This document shows, one piece after another, positions 47,668 through 56,574 of a DNA stretch of 64,000 bases. A program made the translations under genes and the position numbers. The DNA is from Azohydromonas aeria (GTDB taxonomy: Bacteria; Pseudomonadota; Gammaproteobacteria; Burkholderiales; Burkholderiaceae_C), in assembly GCF_009760915.1 (NCBI RefSeq), contig NZ_VIDQ01000024.1:22101-86100 (forward strand), written 5' to 3'. The first letter of the stretch is position 1; every line of letters begins with the position of its first letter. The notes under the pieces are model-generated. The model was given only the letters and a program-made list of their open reading frames with translations. It searched no databases and was not told the DNA's origin.

Positions 47668-48195
47668 TCAGTGCGCGACATTGAGCGCGACCAGGAAGCG
47701 CGACACCATGTTGTAGGCAGCCACCGTGGCCACCAGCTCCACGAGGCCCCTGGCGTCGAAGTGCTCGCGCAAGGAAGCCATCACCTCGTCCGGCACGACG
47801 ATGTCGCGTGTCATGCGGTCGGTGAGATCAAGCACCAGCCGCTCCAGCGGCGTGAACGCATCCGGCAGGGCCGGCTGGCGCGTCGCCGCGATCTTGTCGG
47901 CCGCCACGCCGGCGCGCGACGCATGCGGCACATGCGCGTCGAACTCGAAGCCGGCGCCGTTAAGCACGGCAACGCGCAGGATGACCAGCTCGCGCAGGTC
48001 GGCCGGGATGCCGGTCTGGTTGCGCACCGCGGTGAGCATGCGCTCCCAGCCGGAGGCGATCGGCGCGCTGTTGAGCAGCACCTGGTACAGCAGCGACACG
48101 CGGCCGCGCTCGGCCATGATGCGGCTCTCGACTTCGGCCAGCTCGGCACGCGTGCCGGGCTGCACCAGCGGAACGCGGATGTGATCGTGGCTCAT
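47668..48195 (-). CDS. Carboxymuconolactone decarboxylase family protein
   Basis: A 175-residue AhpD/CMD-fold protein. YQVLLNSAPIASGWERMLTA, LRELVILRVAVLNGAGFEFD and AHVPHASRAGVAADKIAATR are family motifs. The usual CxxC of peroxidase members is replaced by AGFEFDAHV, so a hydrolase or decarboxylase role on lactone-like acids is more likely than peroxidase activity. It follows the SDR gene by 12 bp in the operon. Confidence 0.85.
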   Translation of the reverse strand: MSHDHIRVPLVQPGTRAELAEVESRIMAERGRVSLLYQVLLNSAPIASGWERMLTAVRNQTGIPADLRELVILRVAVLNGAGFEFDAHVPHASRAGVAADKIAATRQPALPDAFTPLERLVLDLTDRMTRDIVVPDEVMASLREHFDARGLVELVATVAAYNMVSRFLVALNVAH

Positions 48196-48207
48196 GCAGG
48201 TCCTTCC

Positions 48208-49008
48208 TCAGTCGCAGCGCGCCGTCATGCCGCCGTCAACGACGATCTCGGTGCCGGTGATGAAGCGTGCCTCGTCGCTGGCCAGGAACAGCACGGCGGC
48301 CGCCGTGTCGCGGCCATCGCCCATGAAACCCAGGGGAATGCGCTTCTGCCGCTGCGCCAGCAGCGCCTCGATGTCGCCGCCGGTGCGCTGCCTGGCCAGC
48401 CGCGTCTCGACCATGGGCGTGTGCAGCTGGCCCGGCACCACCGTGTTGACGCGCACGCCCTGCGCGGCGTGCTGCACCGCCACCACGCGGGAGAGCTGGA
48501 TGATCCCGGCCTTGCTGGCGGCATAGGCCACCTGGGCGCTGCCGGTCCAGCGCAGCCCGGAGGTCGAGGCGATGTTCACGATGGAGCCGCTGCCCTGGGC
48601 CAGCATCGTCGGCAGCACGTGCTTGCAGGTCAGGAACACGCTCTTGAGGTTCACGTCGATCTGCAGGTCCCACATCTCCTCGGACAGCTCCACCGGGCCG
48701 CCGGCCGCGGAGCCCCCGACGTTGTTCACCAGCACGTCGATGCGGCCGAAGGCCTCGACGCAGGCGGCAGCCATCGCGGCGATGTCCTGGCTGCGGGTGA
48801 CGTCACCCGACCAGGTCTTGATGCGCGAGCGGGCCTCGCCGGCCAGCTCCAGCGTCTGCGCCAGCCGCTCCGGGTCGCGGTCCACCGCCAGGACGCTGGC
48901 GCCTTCCTCGGCCAGGCGCACCGCGATGGCGCGGCCGTTGCCCCAGCCTTCGCCGACGCAGCCAGCGCCGGTGACGATGGCCACCTTGTTGTCGAACCGT
49001 TGTTTCAT
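48208..49008 (-). CDS. Short-chain dehydrogenase/reductase
   Basis: A 266-residue classical SDR. The cofactor loop is AIVTGAGCVGEGWGNGRAIA, with Asp in VLAVDRDPERLAQT favouring NAD. The active site is NNVGGSAAGGPVEL, NIASTSGLRWTG (Ser) and VAYAASKAGIIQLSRVVA (Tyr-X3-Lys). The C-terminal FITGTEIVVDGGMTARCD is typical. It overlaps the amidohydrolase stop by one base. Substrate unknown; its setting suggests a ring-cleavage or lactone intermediate. Confidence 0.9.
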   Translation of the reverse strand: MKQRFDNKVAIVTGAGCVGEGWGNGRAIAVRLAEEGASVLAVDRDPERLAQTLELAGEARSRIKTWSGDVTRSQDIAAMAAACVEAFGRIDVLVNNVGGSAAGGPVELSEEMWDLQIDVNLKSVFLTCKHVLPTMLAQGSGSIVNIASTSGLRWTGSAQVAYAASKAGIIQLSRVVAVQHAAQGVRVNTVVPGQLHTPMVETRLARQRTGGDIEALLAQRQKRIPLGFMGDGRDTAAAVLFLASDEARFITGTEIVVDGGMTARCD

Positions 49009-49856
49009 CAGTTGTCTCCGAAGCGATAGAGGCGTTGCGGGTTGTCGACCATCAGCCGCTGGCGCTGGGCCTCGTGCGGCGCGATGGCGAAGATCAGGTC
49101 CACGAGATGCCGCTCCACGGGCTCTGGGCCGGCATGGTTGGGATGGGGCCAGTCGTTGCCCCAGACCACCCGGTTGCCGAACTCGGCCACCAGCGTCCGC
49201 GCGAAGGGCTGCGCGTCCTCATAGGGCGGCCCCAAGCGCGTGATGCGGTCCATGCCGCTGACCTTGACCCAGAAGCGCTCGTCCTTCATCAACCGCAGCA
49301 GCGCCTGGAAGTCGTGCTGCTGCAGCCCCTTGGACGCGTCGATACGGCCGATGTGGTCGATGACCACGGGCACCGGCGAGCGCCTGAGCGCATCGGCCAT
49401 GTCGGTGAGCAGGCCAGGGTCGCCGTGGATCTGGAGGTGCCAGCCCAGCGGTTCCAGACGCCGAGCCAGGGCCAGCACGTCCTCGATCGGCGCGCGGTGG
49501 CCAAGGTGGCCCATGTAGTTGAAGCGCACGCCACGAAAGCCCGCGGCGTCGAGCCGCCGCAGCTCGGTGTCGGGAACGTCGGTGGGCAGCAGCGCGATGG
49601 CGCGATAGGACTGCGGCCGGTAGGCCACCGCGTCTTCGGTGGCGCTGTTGTCGAAGCCGTGGCAGCTGGACTGGACGACGACGCAGCGCTCCAGGCCGAG
49701 GCTGTCATTCAACGCCACCAGGGCTTCCTTGGGGGCGTCCTGCGCCGGCACGAAGGTGCCGCCGCTCGCGTAGGGAAACCGGGCCCGGGGGCCGAAGACA
49801 TGGCAATGCGCGTTGCATGCGCCGCGCGGCAGGCTGGGCAGGGATGAGGTCGTCAT
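49008..49856 (-). CDS. Amidohydrolase, 2-pyrone-4,6-dicarboxylate hydrolase-like
   Basis: A 282-residue TIM-barrel hydrolase. ACNAHCHVFGPRARFPYASG, ALNDSLGLERCVVVQSSCHG, HLQIHGDPGLLTDMADALRR, VPVVIDHIGRIDASKGLQQH and VWGNDWPHPNHAG match the LigI-like family, which opens pyrone or muconolactone rings. It is the first gene of the seven-gene operon, divergent from the LysR gene. The ATG at 49856 is preferred over a TTG nine bases upstream. Confidence 0.85.
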   Translation of the reverse strand: MTTSSLPSLPRGACNAHCHVFGPRARFPYASGGTFVPAQDAPKEALVALNDSLGLERCVVVQSSCHGFDNSATEDAVAYRPQSYRAIALLPTDVPDTELRRLDAAGFRGVRFNYMGHLGHRAPIEDVLALARRLEPLGWHLQIHGDPGLLTDMADALRRSPVPVVIDHIGRIDASKGLQQHDFQALLRLMKDERFWVKVSGMDRITRLGPPYEDAQPFARTLVAEFGNRVVWGNDWPHPNHAGPEPVERHLVDLIFAIAPHEAQRQRLMVDNPQRLYRFGDN

Positions 49857-49888
49857 GGGCGCCAAGTCTGGGCGACGGCCGCCTGCTG

Positions 49889-49919
49889 GAATAGGCCGGC
49901 CCGGCTATAGCAGCTATTC
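49889..49919. promoter_or_regulatory. Candidate LysR operator
   Basis: ATAGC-A-GCTAT (49907-49917) is a perfect palindrome ten bases before the LysR start. GAATAG (49889-49894) and CTATTC (49914-49919) form a wider inverted repeat. It lies between divergent LysR and amidohydrolase genes, as expected for a LysR binding region. Confidence 0.45.
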
Positions 49920-49928
49920 TTGATGGCT

Positions 49929-50831
49929 ATGGAGTTCCGACAGCTTGAGTCCCTGGTCGCGATTGCGGACACCGGCAGCATCAGCCGCGCGGCGGTGGCC
50001 GTGAACCTGTCGCAACCCAGCCTGAGCCGCCAGATCGCGCTGCTGGAGGAGGAGCTCGGTCAACGGCTGCTCGTGCGCACCGGACGCGGCGTGGCGCTCA
50101 CGAGCGCCGGGGAAGCGTTCATCGTGCATGCGCGCGCGATCCTCGACACGTCGCGGCGCGCACGCGACGAGCTGCGCGACATGAGCGGCAACCCTGGCGG
50201 GCGCGTCACGGTGGGCATGCCGCCACGGGTCGCCCTGGGCATGTCGGTGCCCTTGATCCAGGGCTTCAGGAAGCGCTTTCCACGTGCGGTCATCACCGTG
50301 CTGGAGGGCCTGAGCCTGGCGCTGCGCGAATCGCTGGTCACGGGCAAGCTCGACATGGCCTTGATGTTCGACCCCCTGCCTTCGCCGCAGCTGGCCTACG
50401 AGCCGCTGCTGCGCGAGCGGCTGCTGCTGGTGGCACCGCCTAGCAGCAAGTTGCCCGCCCGTGTTGCGCTGACGGCGCTGGGGAACTACGCCCTGGTTCT
50501 GCCCAACGCGCCGAATGCCATTCGCGGGCTGCTCGACCAGGTCCTCGCGCCACGCGGGATCACGCTCGAAGTGCTGGCAGAAGTCGGCGCGGTGCAAACC
50601 GTGCTGGCGCTGGTGGCCGAAGGCGTGGGTTGCACCATCGTGCCGGACAGCGCCCTGGCCAGCAGCAGTGTCGGGGAGAAGCTGCCTCGCGCGCCCATCG
50701 GCCCGCCCGCGATCTGGAACACCCTGGTGCTGGCGACCCCTCTGGCACGGCCGGGAACGCTCTTGACCCGCGAGACGGCGCAGCTCCTGCGCCAGATCGA
50801 CTTTCGCAAAGGATTGCCTGCCCGTCATTGA
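49929..50831 (+). CDS. LysR-family transcriptional regulator
   Basis: A 300-residue LysR protein. The HTH (2-60) is EFRQLESLVAIADTGSISRA and AVAVNLSQPSLSRQIALLEE; the effector-binding domain has GGRVTVGMPPRVALGMSVPL and VLALVAEGVGCTIVPDSAL. ATG 49929 fits the family start; another ATG lies six bases upstream. It is divergent from the PDC-hydrolase operon, its probable target. Confidence 0.9.
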   Translation: MEFRQLESLVAIADTGSISRAAVAVNLSQPSLSRQIALLEEELGQRLLVRTGRGVALTSAGEAFIVHARAILDTSRRARDELRDMSGNPGGRVTVGMPPRVALGMSVPLIQGFRKRFPRAVITVLEGLSLALRESLVTGKLDMALMFDPLPSPQLAYEPLLRERLLLVAPPSSKLPARVALTALGNYALVLPNAPNAIRGLLDQVLAPRGITLEVLAEVGAVQTVLALVAEGVGCTIVPDSALASSSVGEKLPRAPIGPPAIWNTLVLATPLARPGTLLTRETAQLLRQIDFRKGLPARH

Positions 50832-51173
50832 CCGGACTTGCAGCGGCTGCCATTGGGGTTGCGGTGGCCGGCAGCCTGCATGTAGAAGCTGCTTTCGCGA
50901 TAAGTCTTCCTATCACAGTAGCGTTCTCGGGTGAGCAAACGCACCGCGCGAAAAGGCGCCCAGCACCCCGGCCAGTCTGGACGAACTGCCCGACGCCGCA
51001 GCGCCAGCTGCGCGGCGTGCCTGGCATGAGGGCCTGCCGGTACCCAGCGCGGTCTTGCAGTACTTGCCTCGGGGCCGCGCGATGGACGCAGGCGCGCGTG
51101 TCGCCGCAGCCCCGTGCATGAATCATGGATCGGGTCGGTCAGCATGAGCCTGTGGGTAGAGCTGGACAGTGAG
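50832..51173. other. Unassigned region before transposase remnants
   Basis: No intact gene is recognised in these 342 bases. On the minus strand 50828-50940 could encode a C-terminus-like tail (TYRESSFYMQAAGHRNPNGS), but no start or family is evident. Confidence 0.3.
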
Positions 51174-51471
51174 TCAGGTCGGGACGGCCGACTCGGCGAG
51201 TTGACGATGGTAGTTGGCCTCGGCTTCCGCGGGCGGGATGTTGCCGATGGGCTCCAGCAGCCGATGGTGGCTGAACCAGGCCACCCAGGTCAGCGTTGCC
51301 AGCTCAACGGCTTCCTTGCTTTTCCAGGATGCGCGGCGATGAATCACCTCGGCCTGGTACAGCCCGTTGATCGTCTCGGCCAGCGCGTTGTCGCAGGAGT
51401 CGCCCACGCTGCCCACGGACGGCTCGATGCCGGCTTCGGCCAGGCGCTCGGTGTAGCGAATGCTGACGTAT
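51174..51471 (-). mobile_element. IS3-family transposase OrfB fragment
   Basis: About 100 C-terminal residues survive: YVSIRYTERLAEAGIEPSVG, SVGDSCDNALAETINGLYQA, EVIHRRASWKSKEAVELATL and WFSHHRLLEPIGNIPPAEAE. This is the DDE catalytic end of IS3 OrfB; the HTH half and first catalytic Asp are lost. The frame abuts unrelated sequence at about 51471. Confidence 0.8.
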
Positions 51472-51507
51472 CGGGTGAATTCAACCAGCCGTCGCAACAC
51501 GTCCTGA

Positions 51508-51899
51508 TTGGAGGTGTTGGTGAAGGCAAGAATGTCGAAGTCGGATCGACCGCTGCGCGCGAAGCTGCGCTCTCCGGGGCGACCGCCCGTGCTGCATCGC
51601 GCAGAGCGATGGCCGTTCTGGAGGGCAATCGCTCAGGGGCACACCAGCAGGCACGCAGCTCGCATCGCCGGCGTGTCGCCGGCCGTCGGCAATCGCTGGT
51701 TCCGATAATGCGGCGGTATGCCCCCATCCAACCTGCCAACGTCAGCAGCAGAACCTACAGGCCGATACCTCTCCTTCGCTGAGCGTGAACAGATCGCGCT
51801 GGAGTGCGCTCGTGGAGTAGGTGTTCGACAGATTGCCCGTCAGCTCGGTCGATCTGCATCGACGATCTCGCGCGAATTGCGGTGTCAGGCGACACAGTA
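51508..51899 (+). mobile_element. IS30-family transposase N-terminus, nonsense-broken and truncated
   Basis: MSKSDRPLRAKLRSPGRPPV, FWRAIAQGHTSRHAARIAGV and SPAVGNRWFR lead to an in-frame TAA at 51709; the frame then resumes CGGMPPSNL, RYLSFAEREQIALECARGVG and VRQIARQLGRSASTISREL. This is the N-terminal HTH half of an IS30 transposase. It ends at about 51884, where another element's sequence begins. A Gln codon probably mutated to stop. Confidence 0.75.
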
Positions 51900-51929
51900 A
51901 CTTGACCCCCCGTGTTGCCTCACGAACGA

Positions 51930-52230
51930 ATGTTACCGGTCGCCTGGATGGCTTCTTGAACGGGGAAGTCAAGGGAATCGACGCCCCATCGACATTGATC
52001 GACTATTTGCCGGACTGCTTCAGCACGCCAGATCTCAAGTGCCCGTTGAACGGTTCGCAGGTGCATCGAAGCGAAGGTTCCGGTAGGCGCAATCTCCTGG
52101 AGGCGCTTGCAGTACGTCCACTGCCGTAATGCCCGGCTGCACTGCGAGCCACTGGCGTATCTGCGCTTCGTACTTGTCGAGCATGCGCGGTCGCTTGGGG
52201 GCCGGCTCGGTGTCGCTTGACAGCGGGCAG
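51930..52230 (-). mobile_element. C-terminal remnant of a DDE-type transposase, frameshifted
   Basis: The minus strand encodes KRPRMLDKYEAQIRQWLAVQ then PGITAVDVLQ; after a one-base shift near 52107 it continues RLQEIAPTGTFASMHLRTVQ and RALEIWRAEAVRQIV. This is the C-terminal domain pattern of integrase-core transposases. The catalytic core is absent. The end near 51884-51925 truncates the IS30 gene. Confidence 0.55.
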
Positions 52231-52382
52231 ACCTGTTCCATCACAACGTGGCGCTTGCAAGATGCGTGGCTCCATGCAGGCATGACAGCCCGCCTTCCAC
52301 CGGTCGCCGCCTGGGCCAGACCAGGCCTGTTCCGCTGCCGAGCTGCCCGCAAGCCGCTACAGGCTCCAGGTAGCGCGCGTGC

Positions 52383-53525
52383 TCAGACGTAGCAGGGCCC
52401 TTCGATCAGCGGGTGTTCCTTGACGAAGTCCAAGTCGATCTTCAAGCCGACGCCCACACCCTCGTGAGGCCGCACGCAGCCCTGATCGTCCAGCGCATAG
52501 GGTGCCTTGTCCGCGAGCGCATCACGGAAGGGGTTGAGCGTAGTGACGTCGCCCTCGAAGTAGCCTGGGTTGTCGATACCGCAGAGGAAGTGGATCGAGG
52601 TGGCCATGTTGATGGCCGTGGCCGAGGTGTGCGGGTTGACCGTGAGCTTCCACGCGCCAGCCATGGCAGCGATGCGCAGCGCCTCGGTCACGCCACCTGT
52701 TTTGGAGAGGTCGGGCTGCACGAAGCGCACCGCTTGGTCCTCGAGCAGCGTGGCGAAGTCGTAGCGGGTGTAATGGTTTTCGCCGGCGGCCAGCGGCACC
52801 CGGCCCAGTGCCGCGGCTTGCTGATAGGCGCGGCGATCCTGCGGCGCAAACGGCTCCTCCAGCCAGCCGATGCCCGCCTCCTCGAACGCCGGCATCACGC
52901 GGCGCACGTCGTCCAGGGTGTAGCCGGTGTTGGCATCGACCAGCAACTCGATACCGTCGCCTACGGCCTGCCGCACCGCGCGAACGCGCTCGATGTCGCG
53001 AGCCGCGGTATCGCCCACGCGCAGCTTGAGGGCACGGTAACCCGCCGCCACATGGCGCTGTGCCTCATCCGCCAGCAGCGCGGGTGCTTGCCATCCCAGC
53101 GCGATACCACCCGCGTAGGCCTTGACCGGCTTGGCCGCACCACCGAGCAGCCGGTACAGCGGCCAGCCCGTGGCCTGGCAGCGCAGGTCCCACAGCGCCA
53201 TGTCCAGGCCACTGAGTGCCAGTGCCGCGGCCGCCCCCATGCCGTGGCTGGCGAGTTGCATGCGGTAGACGCGGGCCCAGACGCCCGCCACGTCAGTGGC
53301 GTCCATGCCGAGGGCCAGGTCGCGCAGCGTCGTGTCGATCAACTTGGCGATGGCGCCCGGGCAACGGCCATGGTGCGCCTCGCCCCAGCCCACGTGGCCC
53401 TCGTCGGTCTCGACACGCACCAGCACGGCGTCGCGCTTGACGCTGCGCCCGATGCCCAAGCGCACCGACTTGTCGGCGGGGACAGGAAAGGAAATCGGGA
53501 CGGCCTTCAGGTCGGCTATGCGCAT
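52383..53525 (-). CDS. Enolase-superfamily enzyme, mandelate racemase/muconate lactonizing type (copy A)
   Basis: A 380-residue enolase-superfamily protein. The first acid-base motif is AGYRALKLRVGD (Lys-X-Arg). Metal ligands are in LLVDANTGY, GWLEEPFAPQD and LAAGENHYTRYDF; a His follows in KLTVNPHTSATAINMA. Family members racemise, dehydrate or cycloisomerise acids. With the FAH hydrolase and hydroxyacid dehydrogenase, an acid-sugar dehydratase role is reasonable, but specificity is unknown. Confidence 0.88.
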   Translation of the reverse strand: MRIADLKAVPISFPVPADKSVRLGIGRSVKRDAVLVRVETDEGHVGWGEAHHGRCPGAIAKLIDTTLRDLALGMDATDVAGVWARVYRMQLASHGMGAAAALALSGLDMALWDLRCQATGWPLYRLLGGAAKPVKAYAGGIALGWQAPALLADEAQRHVAAGYRALKLRVGDTAARDIERVRAVRQAVGDGIELLVDANTGYTLDDVRRVMPAFEEAGIGWLEEPFAPQDRRAYQQAAALGRVPLAAGENHYTRYDFATLLEDQAVRFVQPDLSKTGGVTEALRIAAMAGAWKLTVNPHTSATAINMATSIHFLCGIDNPGYFEGDVTTLNPFRDALADKAPYALDDQGCVRPHEGVGVGLKIDLDFVKEHPLIEGPCYV

Positions 53526-53547
53526 GGTGGCTCTCGGTAATGGCAAT

Positions 53548-54522
53548 TCAGCGGAAGATTTCGGGATTCACGACGTTGGCGGGCCGCTGCCCGCGCAGCA
53601 GCGCCAGCAGCGTGTCCACCGCGCCGCGGCTCATGGCGTGCAGGCTGGTACCCGTGATGCCGGCCACATGCGGCGTGAGCAGCAGGTTGGGCGCATCGAA
53701 GACAGGCTCCTGGCCGGTCAGCGGCTGGCGATCGTGCACATCGAGCGCCGCGCCACCCAACCGCCCCAGGCGCAAGGCCTGCAGCACGGACGCGGTATCG
53801 ATCACTGCACCTCGCGACACGTTGATCAGCAGTGCATCGGGCTTCATCGCCGCCAGCGTGGGAGCATCGACCAGGCCGCGCGTCTGCTCGTTGAGCGGGC
53901 AACACAGGACGATCACGTCGGCCTGCGCGAACAGCTCTTCCTTGCTTGCCGCCTCCACGCCGGGCGGCAGCGTCTCGGGCCGCCGCGTCAGGCCCAGTAC
54001 CCGCATGCCCAGCCCTGCGGCGACGGCGGCCAATCGGGCGCCTATCGCGCCCACGCCGACGATGCCGCACACGGCGTGCGCCAGTTCGGTGCTGCGGTCG
54101 GCCAGCGGACGGGCCGCGGCCCAGCCGTCGCCGCGCAGTGTCGCGTCCACGGCGGCCAGGTTACGGCGCAGGTGCAGCATGGCCGCCACGCAATATTCGA
54201 CCACCGCCGCCGTGTTGGAGCCCGGCAGATTGGCCACCGGGATGCCGCGGGCGGTAGCGGCCGGCACCGGGATCATGTCCAGCCCGACCCCATGGCGCAC
54301 CACGGCGCGCAGGCGCTGCGCAGGTTCGAAGACATCGGGGGCGAGCTGGCTGCGCACGATCAGGCCGTCGGCGTCACCGATCAGCCGCGCGATGGTGGCC
54401 GGCGCCGCGTCCGGCGCCACCACCACGTCGCAGTGCTGCGCCAGCTCGGGCTGCAGCAGCGGATGGATCGGGTTGGTGAGCAGGACCCGGGGTTTGTCAG
54501 TCAAGGAAAGGCACTCCTGCAC
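53548..54522 (-). CDS. D-2-hydroxyacid dehydrogenase
   Basis: A 324-residue NAD-dependent dehydrogenase of the D-isomer family. The Rossmann motif is CGIVGVGAIGARLAAVAAGL; catalytic Arg, Glu-region and His are in INVSRGAVIDTASVLQALRL, GGAALDVHDRQPLTG and LLTPHVAGITGTSLHAM. It interconverts 2-hydroxy and 2-keto acids. Its first bases overlap the FAH gene end by 26 bp, so translation is coupled. Confidence 0.9.
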   Translation of the reverse strand: MQECLSLTDKPRVLLTNPIHPLLQPELAQHCDVVVAPDAAPATIARLIGDADGLIVRSQLAPDVFEPAQRLRAVVRHGVGLDMIPVPAATARGIPVANLPGSNTAAVVEYCVAAMLHLRRNLAAVDATLRGDGWAAARPLADRSTELAHAVCGIVGVGAIGARLAAVAAGLGMRVLGLTRRPETLPPGVEAASKEELFAQADVIVLCCPLNEQTRGLVDAPTLAAMKPDALLINVSRGAVIDTASVLQALRLGRLGGAALDVHDRQPLTGQEPVFDAPNLLLTPHVAGITGTSLHAMSRGAVDTLLALLRGQRPANVVNPEIFR

Positions 54523-55387
54523 GGACAGGGTTGGACAAGCGCCCCAGTCCTTCGAGTTCGATGGATACCGTGGTGCCGGGCCGAAGCCAGGCCGCGGGGT
54601 TGTGCATCGCCGCCACGCCGGCCGGCGTGCCGGTGGCGATCACATCGCCGGGCTCCAGCGGCATGCGGTGCGACGCGTGGGCGATGAGCTCGGCGATGTC
54701 GAACAGCATCGTGGAGGTGGAGCCGTCCTGCAGCCGCCGACCGTCGATGTCCAGGCGAATGCCGACCCGATACGGGTCAGGCAACTCGTCGGGCGTGACC
54801 AGGCAGGGACCCAGCGGCGCGGAGGCCGGCAGGTTCTTGCCGCGCACGAAGTTGCCGCCGTCGGCCTTGACCAAGTCGCTGCCACTGACATCGTTGTGGA
54901 TGGTGTAGGCCGCGACGTGGCGCATGGCCAGCTCGCGGCGCACCCGCAGCGCGCGGCGTCCGATCACCACGGCCAGCTCGGCCTCGTAGCCCACGTTGCC
55001 CACGTCCGGTGGCACGAGGATCGGCTCGTCGGGGCCGATGACGGTGCAGCCCGAGCGCACGAAGATCACCGGCTCTTCAGGCGCAGCCATGCTGCGCTCG
55101 GCCAGCGCGTCGGTGAAGTTGAAGGCCGCTCCCACGACCTTGCCGGGGCGCAGCGGCGCCAGCAGCTGTACCTGGGCGCGCGGGCGCAGCGCGGCGGCTT
55201 CGAAACGTACACCGGACAGGCGCTCAACCCACCCCTGCAGGCCCTGCTCCACCAGGGCCAGCAACGAGGGCGGCGTCTTTCCCAGCAGCTCGCGGCAGCT
55301 CGGGTGCGACAGGTCAGCCACCTGCTCGCCCAGCAGCACCCCGGCGACGGCTTGGCCTTGCGACCCACGCAGACTCACGAAACGCAT
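54497..55387 (-). CDS. Fumarylacetoacetate hydrolase family protein
   Basis: A 296-residue FAH-fold protein. GNVGYEAELAVVIGRRALRV carries the metal-ligand Glu pair; RGKNLPASAPLGPCLVTPDE supplies the Lys-region; TSTMLFDIAELIAHASHRMP, LEPGDVIATGTPAGVAAM and TVSIELEGLGRLSNPV complete the signature. The family hydrolyses or decarboxylates diketo acids such as 2,4-diketo-3-deoxysugar acids. It follows the second enolase-superfamily gene by 11 bp. Confidence 0.9.
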   Translation of the reverse strand: MRFVSLRGSQGQAVAGVLLGEQVADLSHPSCRELLGKTPPSLLALVEQGLQGWVERLSGVRFEAAALRPRAQVQLLAPLRPGKVVGAAFNFTDALAERSMAAPEEPVIFVRSGCTVIGPDEPILVPPDVGNVGYEAELAVVIGRRALRVRRELAMRHVAAYTIHNDVSGSDLVKADGGNFVRGKNLPASAPLGPCLVTPDELPDPYRVGIRLDIDGRRLQDGSTSTMLFDIAELIAHASHRMPLEPGDVIATGTPAGVAAMHNPAAWLRPGTTVSIELEGLGRLSNPVRAGVPFLD

Positions 55388-55398
55388 GGCCCGACCCT

Positions 55399-56541
55399 TC
55401 AGGAGACGCGGTAGCGGTCGAGAACCGATCGCTCGATCTCGATGCCCAGCCCGGCCCCGGTGGGCACCTGCACCTTGCCGCGCTGCTGCACGATCGGCTC
55501 GCGCGAGAGGTGGTCGCGGAAAGGGTTCTCGCACTGCTCGAACTCCAGCAGCGGCGGCATGGGGCGCAGGCTCGGCGGCTGGTCGGGTAGCGCTGCCAGG
55601 AAGTGCAGCGTCGCGGCCAGGCCGATGGCTGAACCCCAGGCATGCGGTACGCATTCCACGCCATGAGCCATCGCCAGCGTGGCGATCTTGCGGCACTCGC
55701 TGATGCCCCCAGCGGCGCAAACATCGGGCTGGACGATGTCCATCGCCTTGCGTGCGACCAGATCGCGAAAGCCCCAGCGGGTGAACTCGTTCTCGCCGCC
55801 GGCGACAGCCATGTCCAGCGCCCGGGTCACCTCCACGTACCCGTCCACGTCTTCGGGCGAGATCGGCTCCTCGAACCACTCGACGTCGAGCTTTTCCAGC
55901 TCGCGCCCGATGCGGATCGCCTGCGGCACGGTGAAGCAGTGATTGGCATCGACCATCAGCCGCACGTTCTCGCCGATGGCCTCGCGCACCGCGGCCACGC
56001 GACGGACGTCGAGCTTGGGATCGCCCAGGCCGATCTTCATCTTCACGGCCTGGAAGCCCTGCTCGACGAAGTCGCGCGCCTCCTCGACGGCCTCCTCGAC
56101 CAGGCGGTCCATGTCGATGAAGTACAACCCTGTGGCGTAGGCCGTCACCTCGGTGCGGTGCGCGCCGCCGATGAGCTTGTGGACCGGTTTGCCACAGGAC
56201 TTGCCGATGATGTCCCACAGGGCGATGTCGATGCCGCTGAGCGCGGAAATCGCCATGCCGCTGGAGCCGTAGTCCTTGATGCGGTTGTAGAGGTCTTCCC
56301 AGATCACCTCCACGTCAAACGCGTCGCGTCCGATGATGCGCGGCGCGAACTGCGTCTCGATGTAGGCCTTGGCCACGGCGGAGGGGCCATAGCACTCGCC
56401 CCAGCCGACGATGCCGTCGGCCGTCTCGATTTCGACGATGCAGGAGCCGCGGGTCTTGTAGAGCCAGCCGCGCGAGGACGTGAAAGGCCGCTCGACGGGC
56501 GCGGCAACGACGTGGCAGGTGACTTTCTTGATGGGACTCAT
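55399..56541 (-). CDS. Enolase-superfamily enzyme, mandelate racemase/muconate lactonizing type (copy B)
   Basis: A 380-residue enzyme. The Lys-X-Lys motif is in FQAVKMKIGLGDPKL, metal ligands in LMVDANHCF, EWFEEPISPEDV and VAGGENEFTRWGF, and the terminal His in VECVPHAWGSAIGLAA. The Lys-X-Lys plus His set fits acid-sugar dehydratases or racemases. The enzyme shares only general features with copy A, so they probably act on different stereoisomers or steps. It is the second gene after Bug. Confidence 0.9.
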   Translation of the reverse strand: MSPIKKVTCHVVAAPVERPFTSSRGWLYKTRGSCIVEIETADGIVGWGECYGPSAVAKAYIETQFAPRIIGRDAFDVEVIWEDLYNRIKDYGSSGMAISALSGIDIALWDIIGKSCGKPVHKLIGGAHRTEVTAYATGLYFIDMDRLVEEAVEEARDFVEQGFQAVKMKIGLGDPKLDVRRVAAVREAIGENVRLMVDANHCFTVPQAIRIGRELEKLDVEWFEEPISPEDVDGYVEVTRALDMAVAGGENEFTRWGFRDLVARKAMDIVQPDVCAAGGISECRKIATLAMAHGVECVPHAWGSAIGLAATLHFLAALPDQPPSLRPMPPLLEFEQCENPFRDHLSREPIVQQRGKVQVPTGAGLGIEIERSVLDRYRVS

Positions 56542-56574
56542 TGGGGAGCTACCTGGCTGTTGAGGTTGGTGGAC

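Noticed and set aside
50825..51145. Small gene on the minus strand after LysR
   Set aside because: Low-complexity Arg/Pro N-terminus, no ribosome-binding site and no family, despite a tidy C-terminal stretch.
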